64,000 nucleotides of DNA, from assembly GCA_905221605.1 (NCBI GenBank), contig CAJNDS010002166.1, positions 1-64,000 of the forward strand, in the 5' to 3' direction. This DNA is from Symbiodinium natans. Lineage: Eukaryota; Sar; Dinophyceae; Suessiales; Symbiodiniaceae. The position numbers and the translations under genes were made by a program. This document shows positions 33,001 to 46,400 of this stretch, piece after piece. Under the pieces are notes generated by a model that was not told the origin of the DNA, searched no databases, and saw only the letters and a program-made list of their open reading frames with translations. Position 1 is the stretch's first letter, and every line of letters starts with the position of its first letter.

Positions 33001-33474
33001 AGTGAACGGACACCTGTAGTTTCCACTTCCTTTGGGGACCAGATCCTTAAAATTGGGGGTCATGATCCCAATGCTATAATAGTCCCCTTTACGGCCTTTA
33101 GGGTCTATGGACCATAAATCCTGTTCGGGCTCATTCAGCCCCCAAGGTGATGCTCTTCGGAATGCTGGCCTTGACGCGACGTCGCTCAGCACGCTCGGCC
33201 TGTCCAAGGGGGCGCCGAACCTCTCGGCCCCTGAGCCTAGCACTCACAGGCCTTTATGGCTGTATAAAGGCTTCAGAATCTTTGTTGTTTAGCCGAAGAT
33301 TCCGTAAAATGGCTTTTGCTATCTTTGGTTACCCTAACGCCCTCAACCCCTGTAAGCCATACCCCTTGACTTTTTAAACCTAGAGACTCCCCCAGTCACC
33401 TTGCGCAGTTCGGCCGCATGCCGCTCGGCAAACTGGCGTCGCAACTCCAGCACTGCCTGCGTGTCCTCGGCCTC
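19682..33474 (-). CDS. Gene B: METTL21/CAMKMT-like methyltransferase, 20 traced exons
   Basis: Exons in sense order: 33474-33400, 32618-32596, 31778-31724, 30723-30642, 30000-29974, 29818-29799, 29761-29711, 29178-29113, 28663-28596, 28095-28055, 27353-27316, 26997-26941, 26125-26075, 25320-25261, 24170-24135, 23456-23392, 22969-22871, 21301-21235, 20342-20310, 19735-19682 (TAG). Total 1,068 bp, 355 codons, every join in frame. The N-terminus is charged and helical (ELRRQFAERHAAELRK, RRERRLQAQEEE) with a Pro/Arg linker. Next come RSDWGLFE and FTYNCEGHK, then SAESLACW joined to ASASFIL. Motif I spans a junction (RRVLEV to GAGQGLPGLLVAA). Post-I is VEFSDGDPLALE, then AVKLNESSF, LSFGD, and KF joined to DWIIASDIL, the FDLIIASD motif of Methyltransferase_16. 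A basic tail (RRPPASRAKRK) and an acidic end follow. Fifteen donors are GC, four GT. The first exon was not found. Confidence 0.8.
19803..19903. mobile_element. Hairpin element overlapping region upstream of gene B last exon
   Basis: CCAAAGGCTCCAATGTAGTT..CCTTTTTGGG pairs with CCAAAAAGGTACTACATAGGAGCCTTTGGG. Confidence 0.6.
21816..21855. repeat. C-run followed by A-run
   Basis: More than 20 C followed by 15 A. Similar C-then-A tracts occur at 24499-24522 and 57393-57435, and the reverse (T then G) at 43961-43995. Confidence 0.9.
22640..22760. mobile_element. Hairpin element family with GGATCCCCTTAT core
   Basis: GGGGGTTTACGATAATAAGG pairs with CCCCCAATATTGTAAACCCC. A close relative lies at 53935-54025 (AGTAGGATCCCCTCATATTA, ending in GTAAACCCCC), and a reverse-oriented relative at 51645-51740. 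Confidence 0.6.
25901..26035. mobile_element. Hairpin element in gene B intron
   Basis: GTTACTAGTCATTGCTTAAG on the left and CTTAAGCAAATCACAGGCTA on the right are imperfect inverted copies around an AT-rich core. Confidence 0.55.
29365..29455. mobile_element. Short element related to 52.2 kb
   Basis: GGTCGGAATAATTACTAATA..TTATTCCCTTAGGGTCCC resembles 52245-52330 (GGTCGGAAGAATTACGAAGT..ATTCCCTTATGGTCCC). Confidence 0.5.
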
Positions 33475-34417
33475 CTCGAGTGGTCACAGAGGCAGTAAGG
33501 GTTTAGGGTTTAGGGTTTAGGGTTTAGGGTTTAGGGCCTAGGGCTTAGGGCTTAGGGTTTAGGGTTTAGGGTTTAGGGTTTGGAGGCTTGAGTCACAGTC
33601 AACCCCTCGACCCCAAGCCCTGAGCCCTGTAAACTCTAAACCTAAACCTATCTCACACAAGATCAAGACACGCAACCAAACCTTTTTTCCGCTCGAGGTT
33701 GAGATTTTGTGTCTTCAAGGCGATTTGTTTGCAACGGTTGGGTTTCGGGCACGTACTACATACCCTAAACTCAGGGGTTAAGCTTCAGGAAATCAGGCTT
33801 TCCTAGAGCCAGAGCGACTGGGTACCCCTTTTAGGGCCAAGTAGAGCTTTCCGCGAATTTCCCTGTATGATCGAAGATAGGGGCCTACGTATTCAGGATT
33901 TATAGGGCTTAGGGTCAGCTGGAATGGGTATTTGTAGGAGAAGCTGTTCAGTATGTTTATGTGGGTACCGTTTTGAGGGCTGCTGTCAAGGATTCGATGA
34001 TCAACAGCACCTATAGGTACACACCCACCACTAGACGGGATGATCATGCACAACCCGGAAGCCCAGTTCCCCCCGCAAGAGCCCTTCTTCGCTCCTCTGC
34101 GGGCACAGAGAGCTTTGCGAAGACAGGGAAGCCTTGAACTCAGAAACTTATAGGGTTCGGCGGGTTCGGGGTTCGGCTTTGCATGTGTGGTTTTGGGGGG
34201 GGAAAACCCAGAGAAACTGGAGTTCATCTCAGAAGGCTCTCACTCTCAAGCCCCTTGCTGAGTTGGAGGGACTTAGCATCCTCCACCTCTTGAAAAGATG
34301 TTCCCAGATGAGTTCAGGCCCAATGAGGGAAAAAGCTATGACTTGTCACACAAGCTCCTAAAGCCTAAAGCCTAAAGCCTAAACCCTAAACCCTAAACCG
34401 CATGTTGCCAGCGAGTT
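33475..34417. other. Spacer between gene A stop and first traced exon of gene B
   Basis: The start of gene B should lie here or be shared with gene A. Open - strand segments exist at about 34050-34140, but none joins in a convincing way. Telomere-type repeats at 33495-33590 and CCCTAAA at 34380. Confidence 0.4.
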
Positions 34418-37400
34418 TCACTTGGAGCTCCGGCCGATGGCCTGGTCCACGTCGGGATCGTAGTCCGTTGAGACCTTCCCAGGTCAGTGACCGAATTGCA
34501 GTTAGACTAGGGTTTAGAGTTTAGGGTTTAGGGTTTAGGCTTTAGGGTTTGGGGTTTAGGGTTTAGGGTTTAGGGCCAGGGTTTAAAGTGAACCATTTCT
34601 TGTACAAAAGGGCTGAGGGGCACTTGCCCTAACCCCAAGGGAAAAGCAGAAGGCCAACAAAACCTGAAAACCCTGAAGCCCCATTCAGACTCAAGCCCTC
34701 AAAAACCTCTGTCCTACAACCTTAAGGCCGCCCCTACATGACCCCAAAGCTCCAAACCCCAAAAAAAACCTGCCTGCGGGGTTGGGAACTTCATGACCCT
34801 AAAGCCCCAAACCCGAAAAGCCCCTGTATACGAGGTGGGGCACTGAAAAGCCATTCCTCTCTGTTTGTATGAGGGTATATGGGGAGTAGGGCTCCCGAGC
34901 CCTAGAGCCCAAACCCGAAACCCGAAGTCGCAAACCCCTAGGCCCGAAAAGGCCCCCGAAACCCTAAACCCTAAACCCTAAACCCTAAACCCTAAACCCT
35001 AAACCCTAAACCCTAAACCCTAAACCCTAAACCCTAAACCCTAAAACAGTTCAGGGTCCAGTTGGTGGAAATGCGGGCAGCCCCCACCTCCACGGTGGAG
35101 AACACCGACTTCGATGTTGCCAGGAACTTCCTGGAAGGGCCAGTGATTTTTTTTCTTGTTTTTCATCTTTTCTCTGATTTTGTTATTTTTCTTTCGGGGG
35201 GAGGGGGGGGAAGTGGGTGAAGTTTGTTTTTGTTGACTTTTTGCTGTTGCTTGTCTTTTTGAGGGGGAGGGCTTTGGGGAGTTTTAAGGGGTTAGGGGGT
35301 TTAGTTTCGGGATTTAAGGCTTGTGGGGTTAGGGGCGGCCACGAGGTGTAAGTCCTAAACCCCAAACACGCCGAAGCCGAGCACTCAAGGTTTAGGCTTT
35401 CGGGTTTAGGGTTTGGGGTTTAGGGTTTGGGGTTTAGGGTGAGCTTGGTGCATGGCGGCCCCGTCAGACAAGGTTCTCCAGGGAGCCATTTCGGCGCGAT
35501 GCGAAGAGGAGGAACTGTCCTCCCAGGGTTTAGGGTTTAGGGTTTTGGGGCTTAGGGTTTTTAGGGTTTGTAGTGGGTGCTTGGGGGGATCACTTGAAGG
35601 CGCATGTGCCCTTAGACGTAAGGGTTCTTGGTAGCCCAGCAACCATGTTATAATAAGGGCACCTTTTTGGGGTTGGTTACTAAAAACACAGGAACCCAGC
35701 ACGAAAAAAGGGCAAAGGGTACGACTGGGCTACCAAGCGTTCTGAGGGTTTATCACTTACAAGCATAAGCCTCGACAAGGGTGCCTGTGGGACATGCTCC
35801 GAAGCCATAAGCGCCCATCCTCAACCCTAAACAGCATAGGCCTATGGTGAAGCCAACACAGCCCTTACGCAACAACATGCAAACTGGTACCTCCGGAAGA
35901 ATCTGCCGAACACGCCGACAAGAACACAACCCTGCAACCCCATAAATCCTGAACCCCAATTGTAAGCATTCCGGACTGGGCTGCCGAGACAGCACTGTTA
36001 TCCCCCTACAGATCCTAACACCACCCTGAACCCTATCAACCCTGCAAACCTCATAAACCCTGTAATTCCTATAAATCCTCCCTACTATAAACGACACTAT
36101 GATTCAACCCTGCAAATCCTATAAACCCCATAAACCCCAGAAACCCAACCCTATACCTAAACCCTACATGCCTCCCGGCCGCAGCACCCTCAGGAGCATC
36201 TCGAGCAGAGCCCAGTGCAAGTCCTGGGGCGGCCCAGGTCTGAAGTTCAAGATTGCTTTGGGGTTTGGGTTTTTTGCGTGTAGGGGTTCCTAGGGTTTCG
36301 GGGCGTCTTTTTGTTGGGCATCTGCGGTCTTGTAAGTTTCGGGCTTACAGGCTTAGGGGCTTTACAGGGTTTAGGGTGTACGGCTTTGCAGGGTCTTAGG
36401 GTGCTCATTTGGGGCTTCGAGGCTCGGAGCTCGGGAACTTGCAAACTTCGAGTAGGGGTGAACTGGGGTTATGGCTGGTTGAAAGCTTCTCTGCGGTCTT
36501 CCTCGAACTACTTGTAGCTACCCATGAGCCTTCACGAGGTGCTGTTGGGAACTCTCAATCCTCAACCCAAAGCCCTAAAACCTGATCCCCGAACCTTAAA
36601 CTCTACACCCTAAACTCTGAACCCTAAAAGCCCTCAAAGCCCTAAACCCTAAGCCATGCAGGTCCTCCAGGTACACGACGTCAGCCCCTATAACCAGGTC
36701 GAAGGAATGGCGTGGCGGCCACTGCTCCATGCGGTCCTTGCAAACTGTTGAGTTTTAAGTACTTTTTTCGGGGGCTTTTAGGGGCCGTTATTAAGGGCCC
36801 TTTAAGGGCTGTTTGTGGTTGTTGGGATGTTTAGGCTTTTTTGGGGCGGTTAAGGGCTGTTATGGGCTGTTTAGAGCTGTTGAGGACTTTTATGGCTCTT
36901 TCGAATTTGGGGGCTTTTGAGGGTTGTAAGGGCTTTTTGGAGTTGAGGGTTTAGGGCTTCGGGTGCTTCTTACCCTTGTGATTCTGAATCATCACGTTCT
37001 CGGCAAGGAGCAATTTCTCTACCCGCCCCACAAATCTACCTAAACCCTAAACCCCAAACCCTAAACCCCAAACGCTAAACCCTGAGCCCTACACCACCAA
37101 ACAGCTTAACAAAACAAAAAGAACCATCCCACTCCGAGGCATCGGCCCAAAGCACCTGCTGCACGGCCACCCGGGACTCGTCGAAGGCGCCATGGTTGAG
37201 CCTTGCTTGGAGGTTCAGTTCTAAGTACGTTACCTATAAGTAGGATGATAGCTATGATTACCAGACCTACAACCCTACGTAGGACGACCCATGAACCTCC
37301 AAGAACTTCTTCAATAACCGTCATGGAAGACAAAAGACAGAACGGGCCTGGGGCTCAGAGGGCTTAGGGGCTTAGATATCGGGTTTCTTCTCCGATAACC

Positions 37401-40400
37401 AGGGAAGACTAACGGGCGTAGGGCTTCTAGGGTTCAGGTTCAGGAGAGGCCTGAGGGTTCAGGATTTAGGTACATACTGCATGGATTGTTCCTAGACAAA
37501 GGGAGGGCGGCCCAAAACTTTAAAGTTCAACCAGTGCTAAGTACTACAAAGCAAGCAGCTGCAGAGACGTCTCCAGCACCCGTACCACCTCAGCATCTTC
37601 TCGCTTTCTTCGGGGCTGCGGCTTTGGAATGGCTTCAGGCTTTTGGGGTTTAGGGCTTTGGATGGGGGGTTGAGGGCCGATTTAGGCCGCTGGGGTTTGG
37701 GGCTTTGGATGGGGGGTTGGGGGCCCGTTTAGGGTTCCGGGTTGCGCTTACTCCTTGTTCTGAGACCTTGGCCAACGAGTCCATGCTGTTGCGTCATGGT
37801 TCCACTCGCTTTCGGATTCTCGGTTTCCTACATCATCCGAATCCTGGGATGTCACGCGTGCATGTCAAACAAGTTGACGGTAGATTCCACGGAAAACAGC
37901 TCCCAAGGTATTCAGACCTCCTCACACCGTTCCAAAAAAAAACACATCTCCTCAAAACACGCTGATTAAACTCTATTCACCCCACAAACCCTATAAGCCC
38001 TAAGCCCGGAAAAAACACTGTACACCTTAAATCCTAAACCCCAAACCCTAAACCCTAAACCCAACAACCCTACACCCCTAAACCCAGGGAGGCCTCCGGA
38101 TCACCGTCGGTTAGCAGCACCTGCAAGCACCGATCTCACGGAGGGGCCCAACGCAGATCACTTGGAATGTTCCCCCTTTATACGAACAGTCCTTTGATCG
38201 GGATGATAGTACCCTACTATTTCCCTTGGTAGAAGGGGGAGCATCCCAACAGAGTACTCTAAGGCCTCTGATTTCTGAAGGGTCCAGAAACCCAAGACTC
38301 CAAGGTGATTCTGAACTCTACACCCTCAAAGGTGGTGGTTGAGGGTTTGGGTTTGGGGGGTTAAGGTGGTGCTGGTTGCAGGGTTAGTAGTGTTTGGAGA
38401 TGCCCGTTACTTGTAGCCAATCCCAGCTTGTTGTCTACACTCTGTGATCCCAATCCCTAAATGTGGCCCTAAACTCCTCCTTTGTCACTACTGGTGCTGG
38501 TAGGTGGTGATCTATAGCAGCCGCACGTCTGAACTGAGAGGTGATGAATGATCTTGGCTTTTGAATGACCATTGTTACACGCATCGACACAGCTCGGTCA
38601 GAGCTCGGTTTTGGTGATGCCCAGAGCTTGTCGCCGGCGTTTGTAACGATCTCTTTTGAGCTGACCATGGAAGGAGCCGCTTGTCCATCATCTTCTGGGT
38701 CGTGCTGCTATTGAGGCCCTCTACTGCCGGCCACTGTGTAGGCGGTCCATGTTACGATGCAGAAGTTCTACAACTGACCCTCACCTGAACAGCTTTCGTC
38801 CACAGGATGAAGGAGGTTCACTCAGTAAGGGGGGAGTCAAGGCCACTTCACCCGAGCTCCTTCTAACACCACTTGCCGCCACTCTTCACCAGGCAGGCAC
38901 TCATCCGCCGCAAACTTGAACTCCCACTCCAAACTTCGGGCCTGGTGCCCTCTGCAAGCTTTTGAAATGGTAGTGGCGCTGACCCCGGTTTGCAAAGCCG
39001 CTGCCTGGATTGAGTCGAAACACTGCTGCTCGCGGTGAAGTCCCTTGCGGTTGCGGCATGCCAGCACAGCCTTGCCAGTTCTTGGCCGTTGCTCTTGCCC
39101 CTTACGGAGCGTGATCGCGTGAGTTACGTTTTGGGAAGGTGTGGCATACTCCAGATTACACAAGCGATTGTTTCCCGGATTGCCATCGATGTGATTCACG
39201 TGCGTGCTTCCGGTCTCTGGCTGGCCTAAGAATGTTCCTGCCACTAGCCGGTGTACTAGCAGGAATCGGCCCGCACGTTGAACATTGAAATACCCCTCAG
39301 GTCTACGAGTTCCAAAAGTCACGCGGTTTTCCAGTGTGAACCGAACTCGCCCAAAGCTACTGACCATCAGGCCGTGAATGGCACATAAATTTAAAGCTGC
39401 TCTGCTTGGATACATGGCACGTGCCCAAATTTCGCGCTGCTGAGGCTCTGGCCCATCTTCTGGGCCATCTGCAAATTTCATCTCATACCGCGTGCCATCT
39501 CGATGACAACTCTTCGTTCCCAAGCGGCAGCACATGGAGACTTGAGATGCAGAAAGTCCCAATGCTCTTGCTGCCTCTGCCTGCGAGGGGTAGGACAACC
39601 AGAGCTCAGTCCCGCATCTTCGTCCAAGGACAGGTTTCGCATTCCTGGTATGGAGACCACGACGATGGCGCATGGTCCAGGAATGGCACGCATTCTGCGC
39701 AGGGGTTGCGTATGCGAGGTTGCTAAGGTGGTTGTTGAAACGGCAACCATCAAGGTGGTTGACTTGCCAGTGTTCCACAGTTGGCGGGGGGCCACGGAAT
39801 GCAAGAGCGACCAGCCGATGGACATAAAAGTTTCTCCGATCAATCTGCGCTACTCGGTATCCCGAAGGCTTCAGGGAGCCATAACTGACGCAACCGTTTG
39901 GAGACAGAACGCGACCAAACGAGCTAACATGCCATGTGCTTCCTCCTGTGCCTCCCACCACGGAATTGCAGAGGTTACTGCCTGAGAAGACAGCGCGCGT
40001 TTGGCCCGCAGGTACCGGTATCCTCCATCTTGCGAAAAGCACACGCACCAGCATTTGCTAAGGCAGTAGTTGCACCGAGGGGCAAGGCAAGCTTCAGTCA
40101 TCAGGCAGAAGACGCAACACCATGCCGACAAACCACCCTAAGTGAAAGCACCGTTGTGAGGCAAAACCCAATCTAACGCTCAAAACGGCTCTCTGCTGAA
40201 TCCCGCGAAATACACACGACAAAACATGAGTTCAAGATGTGCCCTTGGAAACGAAATCGACCCTAAAAGGGGTTTATTTTGGTCGTCCATAGAACCCAGC
40301 TCAGGATTATCGCAATACAGGGTATATGAGCCTAATCTCAAGGTTCATGTGGCCCTCAGCTGCTAAACCCGAAGCCGAAGCCGCCGCCTCGCGTGCGCTG

Positions 40401-43400
40401 GTGCATGCACCGGCCACGAGCCCAGCGAAGCCTCGAGCGCGGAGCGACATGGCCAGGTCTAAATTGCGGTCCCCTTTTGTGATCCATAGGTAGGACCCGC
40501 AAGAAGGGACCATGGTTTAGATCAACAAAGCACATGCTAAAGCCCTAAACCCCACGCAATATAGGGGCCTTAATCATTAGAATAGTGTTTTGGGGGTATT
40601 GTAGTATATTTATATAGTTTAAAGGGGAAATACTTTTAGTATTGATTCCAACCCCTATATTACCAACTGCGGCCCAAGATCCCAAGCCAGCTCCCACGAC
40701 CAGCACGCGCCGGGCATGGAAGACACGGGGCCCTGGGTCGAAAAGTTCCCGAGATACTTTGTTGCTTTAAAGTTTAAGGTTTGCGGGTTCGGGGTTTGGG
40801 GCTTGGGGGTTGGGGGTTTGGCAGTTTGGCAGCAGCAAAGCTGTTGTGCATGGTTCTGGGTGTAGAGCTGGCTTCCGCCGCAACCAACCTGAAACCTCAG
40901 CCACAAGCCACCGGAATGAAGCAACACAACGGCTGCATGTGGGTGGTTTCTCTATAGTATAGCCACTCTCGGGGTTACCATTAGACTGCGCAGCCCTACA
41001 ATAAAGGGTACCCAAAATTTAAGAGCTTCGGCATCATGTCGCCCAAGCGTCGCTTGAGGATGAAGGTCGCGAGCGCCTCCTGAAGCAGGATTTTGGGGCC
41101 TAAGGCCTAAGGTTGGGGGGGGCTCAGGGCCCTGCCGTTTCTCGCATAAGCCCCTGTGCCTGATCTTGAAACTCTTTCAACCCGAAACGATCCCAGCACA
41201 AGGGCACCCTTGTTGCTCAAAGGCCTACGGTAACCTGACCCCAAAAACACAGGGTTTAGGGTTCAGTGTTGTTGTTGAGGGGGGTCCGTGAGGGAACCTG
41301 ACTGCCTGAAGGGAAGAAGGGATCATTGCGGGTCCTTGCCACCCTTAGCTTATTCAGAACCCGACGCCTTGAACCTCACACCAGGAGCCCCCAAGCCCCT
41401 CATCCCACAAACAGAAGAGGAGCCTCGGAGGGAGAAATCTTGCGCGCGAAGTCGCCATGCATGAGCCTCCAGGGTTTACGGGGGTTTTGGGTCTTGGGAA
41501 CTAGCTCCTAGGCAGCCGTCAGCAGCTTGCATGTCAGTCAGATAGAAGGCGGGCCAGTACCACAACTATATGACACAAACGCCGAAGGCCTGCGCCAAAT
41601 CCTGACCCTATGAACCCTAAACCTTAAACCCTATTAACCCCACACGCCCTACAAACCCTACAAACCCTAAACTCCAACTCTAGCTCCGAGGGTCCTAGGA
41701 ATCGAAGAGGGGAAGCTCTGTCCTGTCCTCTGGGAAAAGCCCTAAGGTTCATGGGCAGTTATCAGCAGGACAAGTACGTCAAATACGGTTGTAAGTATAG
41801 AGACCATACTTGGAAACCTATCCTATCACTGACAGGAGCCCTGAAACCCAAAGCACTAATTAGACCTTAAACCTTAAAACCTCAAACCCTGAATCCTAAA
41901 CCCTAAACCCTCAACCCTAAATCCTAAACCCGGAACCCTAAACCCTAAACCCTAAACCCTAAACCCAAAACCCTAAGCCCTTCGCAGCTGGGAGACTTGG
42001 TCCCGGAGCCCTCCAGCGGCTGTCGGAATTCGACGGCCTCCCGCACAAGCGAAGCCACGCGCGTTCAACTTGCTGGTTCTTAGAGGGAAGTGGGGTTTAG
42101 GGTTTAGGGTTTAGGGTTTAGGGATTAGGGTTTAGGGTTTAGGGTTTAGGGTTTAGGGTTAAGTACCCTGTAGAATCCCTTACAGGCTGCATATCCATGT
42201 AGGGGGTATGAGGTACCTAATTCCCTCATTTCCTACTAAGAACCAGAATATCTCAAGGGCCTACCTAGGTTGGAGTTCTTGAGCAGTAAGCCCGAAACTC
42301 CAAATTAAGCCCTAAACCCCTAAGTCCCCACGGCCCCGCTAAACCCCAAGCCTAGTTCATTGTTGGGATAACATTAAAAAGGTTTCTTTGTTATTCATTA
42401 TTGGGTTTAAGTACCCTTAAAATGTAAACTGCTACCCAAGTAACTGTGACAAAGAAGCCCCCTGTGTTCAACTGTCCCTTCGTGGCTGTTGGGAACCTAA
42501 AGCTAGTACGGCTTCCCCAAAACCACTCAACCGGAACTCGAGTGGAGTCTCCGGGCTGATTCTCGAAGCGTAGCCGTTAGGGAAGCGGTTGCTTTGAGTT
42601 TAGGGTTTAGGGGACACCCAGCTGAAAGAACAGAATGGCCCCTTGCATTCATTAATTAGGCAGGGAGATGCAGGGAGCTTAAGGGGCTCGGAGCAGAAAG
42701 CAACATCGAGAGCAGCGTGCGGTGAAGCAGGGATGGCGAGGAAGATGGGAGACAAAAGCGCATGAAAGTGCCTGCCCGCCATGGAGAAAGTGCTCACATG
42801 GAGGGGACATTGAGGCTTGGTTCTGCGAAGCAAGGCTCAGGCCATGTAGCGACGCCAGCGCAAACGAGGGACTTGGAAACAGGTACCATCCCAACAACGA
42901 AAGCGCTAACATTCCTTAGAGCCCTGGCCGTGAATCTGTCTAATACCCGACATTCAGATCCAGCAGGTACAGAGTTGGACTATAGGCTTTCCCTGAAAAT
43001 TCTGCTGATCTGCGAGCTAGAGCCCTAAATCCTCAACCCTAAATCCTAACCCCGAAGCCCGACATCTGGTCTCGTGACCCCTAAGGCTCAAGGTTTAGGG
43101 TTTAGGGGCAACAGTTTGGGTTGTTGGGTCACTAACGCTCGGTGGAACCCAAAGCCCTCAGTTGCATTTGAGGTCACTAAACCCTGAAACCCTGACACCC
43201 TCAAACCCTAACACCCTAAACCCTAAACCCCTAAACCCTAAAACCCTAAACCCTCAAACCCTAAACCCTAAAACCCTAAAACCCTAAACCCCTAAAACCC
43301 GAAGATCCACCAGTTCTTCACAGTCCTTCAGAGGCCCCACCTTGCCCCCACAGTTGTAGGCCAGACTTTTGTAGGCCACCACCTGGGGAGGGGCAGTTTC

Positions 43401-46400
43401 AGATACGAAGATATGACATATAGGGAGAAAAACATACATCTATATATATATATATGTGTATTGTGTATACATATATATATATATACATGCATGTATCATT
43501 TATGTATTTACTTGTCTATATTGCATTTATAATACATTTATCTATTCCTGATATATTGATGCATCTATTTGAACCATTTTTTGCTTAGGCGGGGGTAGGG
43601 TGTGTGAGGTTTTGGCTTTTTGTTTATGAGGCTCAGGGGTCCTGGGTTTAGGGCTTCGGGCATCATAAGGCTTGGGGATTTCAGGCGTCGTTCAGGGCTT
43701 CCGGGCTATTGGCTCAGGGGATTAAATTTTTAATGCTAACTGGGCTGCTGTTTTTGCTGGGGAGGGGAGGCCTACAATGGGTTGCATGATAGGGTAGTAT
43801 CGGGCTTAGGGCACAAACAACCCTAAGCCCACCAGACACTCAGCTCAGAAGAGTAATTCATGTAATAATGGCGCAGTTGAGTTTGGCAAGGTAACACAAT
43901 TGACGGATACAACCTGCCTCCTCTAATACGGGTACTGTAGTTCTCTCCACCAGGGTCAGTTTTTTTTTTTTTTTTTTTTTTGGGGGGGGGGGGGGAGGGT
44001 GGTCCAAAGCTTTTGCCAAGCAGTTTTCCTGGACCACGACTTGTCCTTTTTACCTACAAACCCGGCCATATTAACCCTTCCCCACCCCGAGCCCCCTCAA
44101 ATCCTAAACTCTGCTGGCGCCTTAAGGCCTCAGAACAATCTTCCAAAGCATGTGATCCCCCTGACGCCCCCCCTAATCTGGGTATCTGTGAAATATGCCC
44201 CGAAAGTAAAAGCCTCTGCCCTCGAAAGAACTGACTTGCCCTCTCCGGACCTGCCCATGCTCATCCACATCACGGACCTGAGCTTGCAGGGCTGTAAGCC
44301 TACTAGGCTCTGTAGGGCACAATGGGGATTTCGGGGCTTACTAGGCTTTAGGTGCAGGGGCCTCCATCCCTAGCGCCCATGATGCTTTGCAACCTAAGAA
44401 AGTCAGAGCTGAGAAGGTTGAAGCTTTTTGAGGGTTTAGGGAGGAAGCTGAGCACTGAGAACTACTGGAGGATTGAGGGTGCCACACGTCCTGGGTTGTG
44501 TGCCTCCAGACACGCCGTCTTCATGAACCCTGCAGAGTGCGACAGAGATAGGTGGAGTTTAGGTTTTGGGCGCAATCGCCCAAGACAGAACCGACCCTAA
44601 ACCCTAACCCTAAACCCTAAACCCTAACCCTAAACCCTCAACCCTAACACCTTAGGGTTGAGGGTTAAGGAAAAGCAGGCCGGGGCGTGGGCAGTCTTGG
44701 CGATGCGGTCGAAGAGGCCCCAATGAGAGCGCTCGCCTCAGAGACACAGCCACCCTCGGTTTAGGGTTTAGGGTTTAGGGTTTAGGGTTTAGGGCTTAGG
44801 GCTTAGGGTTTAGGGCTTGTTTAGGGTCTAGGGTTTAGGGCAAACGGTTTAGGGAATATTTCATGGGTAAATATTCATTACGAAACAGGCCCCCCAAACA
44901 ATTTTCCAAGGGAGTAGCCCACGAGCTGCCCTGATTCGCTTTTAGTAAATGGCTTCGGTTACCCGCATTAATCCGCAGCCCCCCTGGCCAGGGAGCTACA
45001 AAGCCTGGAAAGCTTAGACCCTCAAGCTTCAATCTCAACCCTCGACCCCCAGCCCCCGCCCCAGCCTAAAGAGGATCTCCGAAACCCCCAAAAACTGTTT
45101 GGGGCGGGGGGGGGGGGGGCCTGGACACTAAAGCGAGGCCAGCATTATGCATTGCAGCATGGACAATGCTACAGGGATGGCCCACAGCAACTGCAGAAGC
45201 ATCCACCACCCCCCCCCCCTCTCCCCTTCCTTGATTCTGTGCTAAGTGCCGCTCATCCTTCCCAGGTGGACATGGCGGCTTGGGCATGGCTCAGCTGTTC
45301 AGATGAAGGCGTGGGGGCTTCTTGGGGCTTAGGGGCTTGGGGGTTTCGGGGGGATTTGGGGTGTTTCAGGTTTACATAGGGTTTGGGGGGGGCTTTGGGT
45401 TTAGGATTGGGTCGAGCCTGGTCTGGGCTTAAGCCCTCTGAAACAGCTGCCTAGCTCAGATCCCCCTGCCATGCAATAAAATCTCAAGGACCCGGAACCC
45501 TAAACCCTAAACCCCAAACCCCAAACCCTAAACCCTAAACCCTACCCTCGGGGAATCTTTAGAAAGGTACGAGGTTGCCCGAGGCAAGCGCTTCAATCAG
45601 TCTGCCAGCTTCCCGCGCAACTAAACCAAAAGGAATGCGAGGGCCAAGGGCCGAAACCGGCCACCCTAAACCCTGAACCCTGAACCCTAAACCCTAAACC
45701 CTAAACCCGAAACCCTAAACCCTGAACCCTGAACCCTGAACACTAAACCCTAAACCCTAAACCCTGAATTAAACCCTGACCCACCGCGCACGTCTTGTGC
45801 TGTGCAGTGAGCTTGAGTCGACGGCTGCTGGGGATATTTGGGGGGGGGGGGGGGGCCTTCAGGACTCGATGCTTAGGGTTAAGGGGTTTAGGGTTTGGGG
45901 TTTAGGGTTTAGGGGTTTAGGGTTTGGGGTTTAGGGTTTAGGGTTTGGGGTTTAGGGTTTAGGGTTTAGGGTTCAGGGTTTTGGGTTTGGGGTTTAGGTT
46001 GGGATGTCCCCCCTGATACTAACAGTCCTGGGATTATCATACGGCCATACTATAATCCGTATTGAAGTATTTTGGACTGTCAGCATAATCGGGAAAGATT
46101 ATCAACATCAGGGCTTAGGGTTTAGGGCGTACAGCTGTGCGAGGTTTCCCAGCAACACGGTAACTAAACAGATTTAGGGCTTTAGGGTTTGGGGCTTGAA
46201 GTTCAGAACTTTCGGGTTTGGGCGGTTTGGGGTTAGGGTTTGAGATATAGGGCTTAGGGTGTGGGGTCCAGGGTTTGTGGCAAAGAATCCTTAAACAAAA
46301 ATGATCCTCCTAGGCCCCCACACCCGAAACCCGAGACCCGAAAAACATAACTATATAAACATGATCCTCCGAAACTCCCTAACCCCAAAACCACTGAACG

